Positions 63,378 through 64,000 of a DNA stretch of 64,000 nucleotides are shown piece by piece. The notes below the pieces were generated by a model. That model was not told where the DNA came from. It did not search any database and saw nothing but the letters and a program-made list of their open reading frames with translations. How positions within the stretch are numbered: the first letter of the stretch is position 1; each line of letters begins with the position of its first letter. The translations under genes were made by a program, and so were the position numbers. The stretch covers positions 19,568 to 83,567 of the forward strand of contig CANIQT010000018.1 of NCBI GenBank assembly GCA_947469885.1, given 5' to 3'. The DNA is from Bacteroidota bacterium (GTDB lineage: Bacteria; Bacteroidota; Bacteroidia; 2-12-FULL-35-15).

Positions 63378-63528
63378 TTGTATTGGTTATTAAAAACGGT
63401 TGTACATTTGCAAAAAAAAATCGCTTATTTCAAATGGTAGTTTGTTAAACATGTCTTTTCATAAAACAAAGACAATATACCTCCTAGGCTTACGCCTTGC
63501 GCAGCATACTTAGGGGGTCTTTTCTTTT
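63378..63528 (+). promoter_or_regulatory. Leader B: promoter, covarying hairpin and U-run before the RhuM gene
   Basis: TTG (63378) with TACATTTG (63403-63410), then ACCTCCTAGG at 63479-63488 pairing with CTTAGGGGGT at 63509-63518 and CTTTTCTTTTTT. An ATG at 63451 opens MSFHKTKTIYLLGLRLAQHT and stops in the stem. Homologous to leader A. Confidence 0.6.
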
Positions 63529-63570
63529 TTTAAGGTTACTTATGAAGCATAATCAACCATACCAATACAG

Positions 63571-63873
63571 ATGAAGGAAAATAATTCACAAATAATAATT
63601 TATCAAACCGAAAACGGACAAACAAAATTAGATGTTCGGTTAGAAAATGAAACTGTTTGGCTTACTCAAAAGCTGATGGCGGAGCTGTTTCAAACGACTG
63701 TTTCAAACATTAATATACATCTCAAAAACATTTTTGAAGAAGGAGAGTTGGATTCAAAAGCAACTATTAAGGATTTCTTAATAGTTCGATTTGAAGGCAA
63801 CAGGGAAGTGAATAGAAATATTGAGTATTATAATCTTGATGCTATCATATCCTGGAGATTTCGGACAAATTGA
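63571..63873 (+). pseudogene. RhuM-family protein gene, truncated
   Basis: The first 95 codons match the virulence RhuM family: IIIYQTENGQTKLDVRLENE, TVWLTQKLMAELFQTTVSNI, NREVNRNIEYYNLDAIIS. The family is about 330 residues; here homology stops at 63852 where an IS21-like end begins, and the frame ends at 63873. RhuM genes are of unknown function and often sit in islands. Confidence 0.75.
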
Positions 63874-64000
63874 GCATAGTATTTCGGTTTAAAGTGAGCA
63901 GTTGATTTCGGAGCAAATTGAGCACCTGTTAATAATCTAAAAAAAGTTGCGATAGTAGACATAATATTTACCTTGTTGGAATATAAATCCACAACAAAAG
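63853..64000. mobile_element. IS21-family left end (partial, runs off the window)
   Basis: Three repeats ATTTCGGACAAATTGAGCA (63858), ATTTCGGTTTAAAGTGAGCA (63881) and ATTTCGGAGCAAATTGAGCA (63905), 23-24 bp apart, as in IS21-family multi-repeat ends. The following open frame (VDIIFTLLEYKSTTK at 63955-63999) may be the start of the IstA transposase, but no start codon is visible. Confidence 0.55.

Overview
The window is AT-rich chromosomal DNA from a Bacteroidota bacterium, probably a free-living or metagenome-type member. The evidence is several type IX secretion (T9SS) cargo proteins with C-terminal sorting domains, a PorP/SprF-family protein, a giant gliding-motility-type adhesin, a FISUMP lipoprotein, and many promoter-like TAnnTTTG -7 boxes. 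No rRNA or CRISPR array is visible; there is one tRNA with a CAU anticodon.

Layout. 1-4.8 kb: rlmI-like and recQ genes on the minus strand, then 1.5 kb of repeat-filled intergenic DNA. 4.8-11.8 kb: a methyltransferase, a FISUMP lipoprotein, a TonB-domain protein, two T9SS-secreted proteases and a UbiA prenyltransferase. 11.8-16.9 kb: a dlt-like operon (adenylation enzyme, carrier protein, MBOAT acyltransferase, DltD-like anchored protein, secreted protein), with a hairpin minisatellite inside it. 17-25 kb: housekeeping genes including a coiled-coil/TPR protein, lysA, an aspartate kinase, a photolyase and an SRPBCC protein. 25-35 kb: an accessory region around a type I restriction-modification operon (hsdM-hsdS-RAYT transposase-hsdR). 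It holds MITE-like repeats, hsdS 3' remnants, a zeta-like ATPase with a glycine-zipper partner and an AP2-like protein. REP-like hairpins sit inside the transposase gene, and other dispersed repeats sit inside hsdM and hsdS. 35-38 kb: short repeats and two small hypothetical proteins with beta-rich tails. 38-54.8 kb: core genes (YigZ, M42 peptidase, OsmC, Lgt, M1 peptidase, TPR, PorP/SprF, adhesin, glycosyltransferases, PAP2, START-like).

55-64 kb is a mobile and defence-like island next to the tRNA. It has an integrase and excisionase-like pair, two paralogous very small proteins, and a remnant of another integrase. Next come a tripartite hipB-hipS-hipT module, an orphan hipS-like gene and a full-length hipBA pair in series. 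The island ends with a decayed DUF1016 nuclease gene and a RhuM-family gene cut by an IS21-like end. The DUF1016 and RhuM genes share a duplicated 5' leader: the same promoter, a hairpin with a compensatory base change and U-rich tail, and a matching short peptide reading frame.

The most interesting signals are the tandem Hip array with three evenly spaced operator-like sites, the duplicated leader, the in-frame REP insertions in the RAYT gene, and the hsdS-remnant/MITE mosaic beside the restriction operon. All functional calls come from reading motifs by eye; no database search was done.
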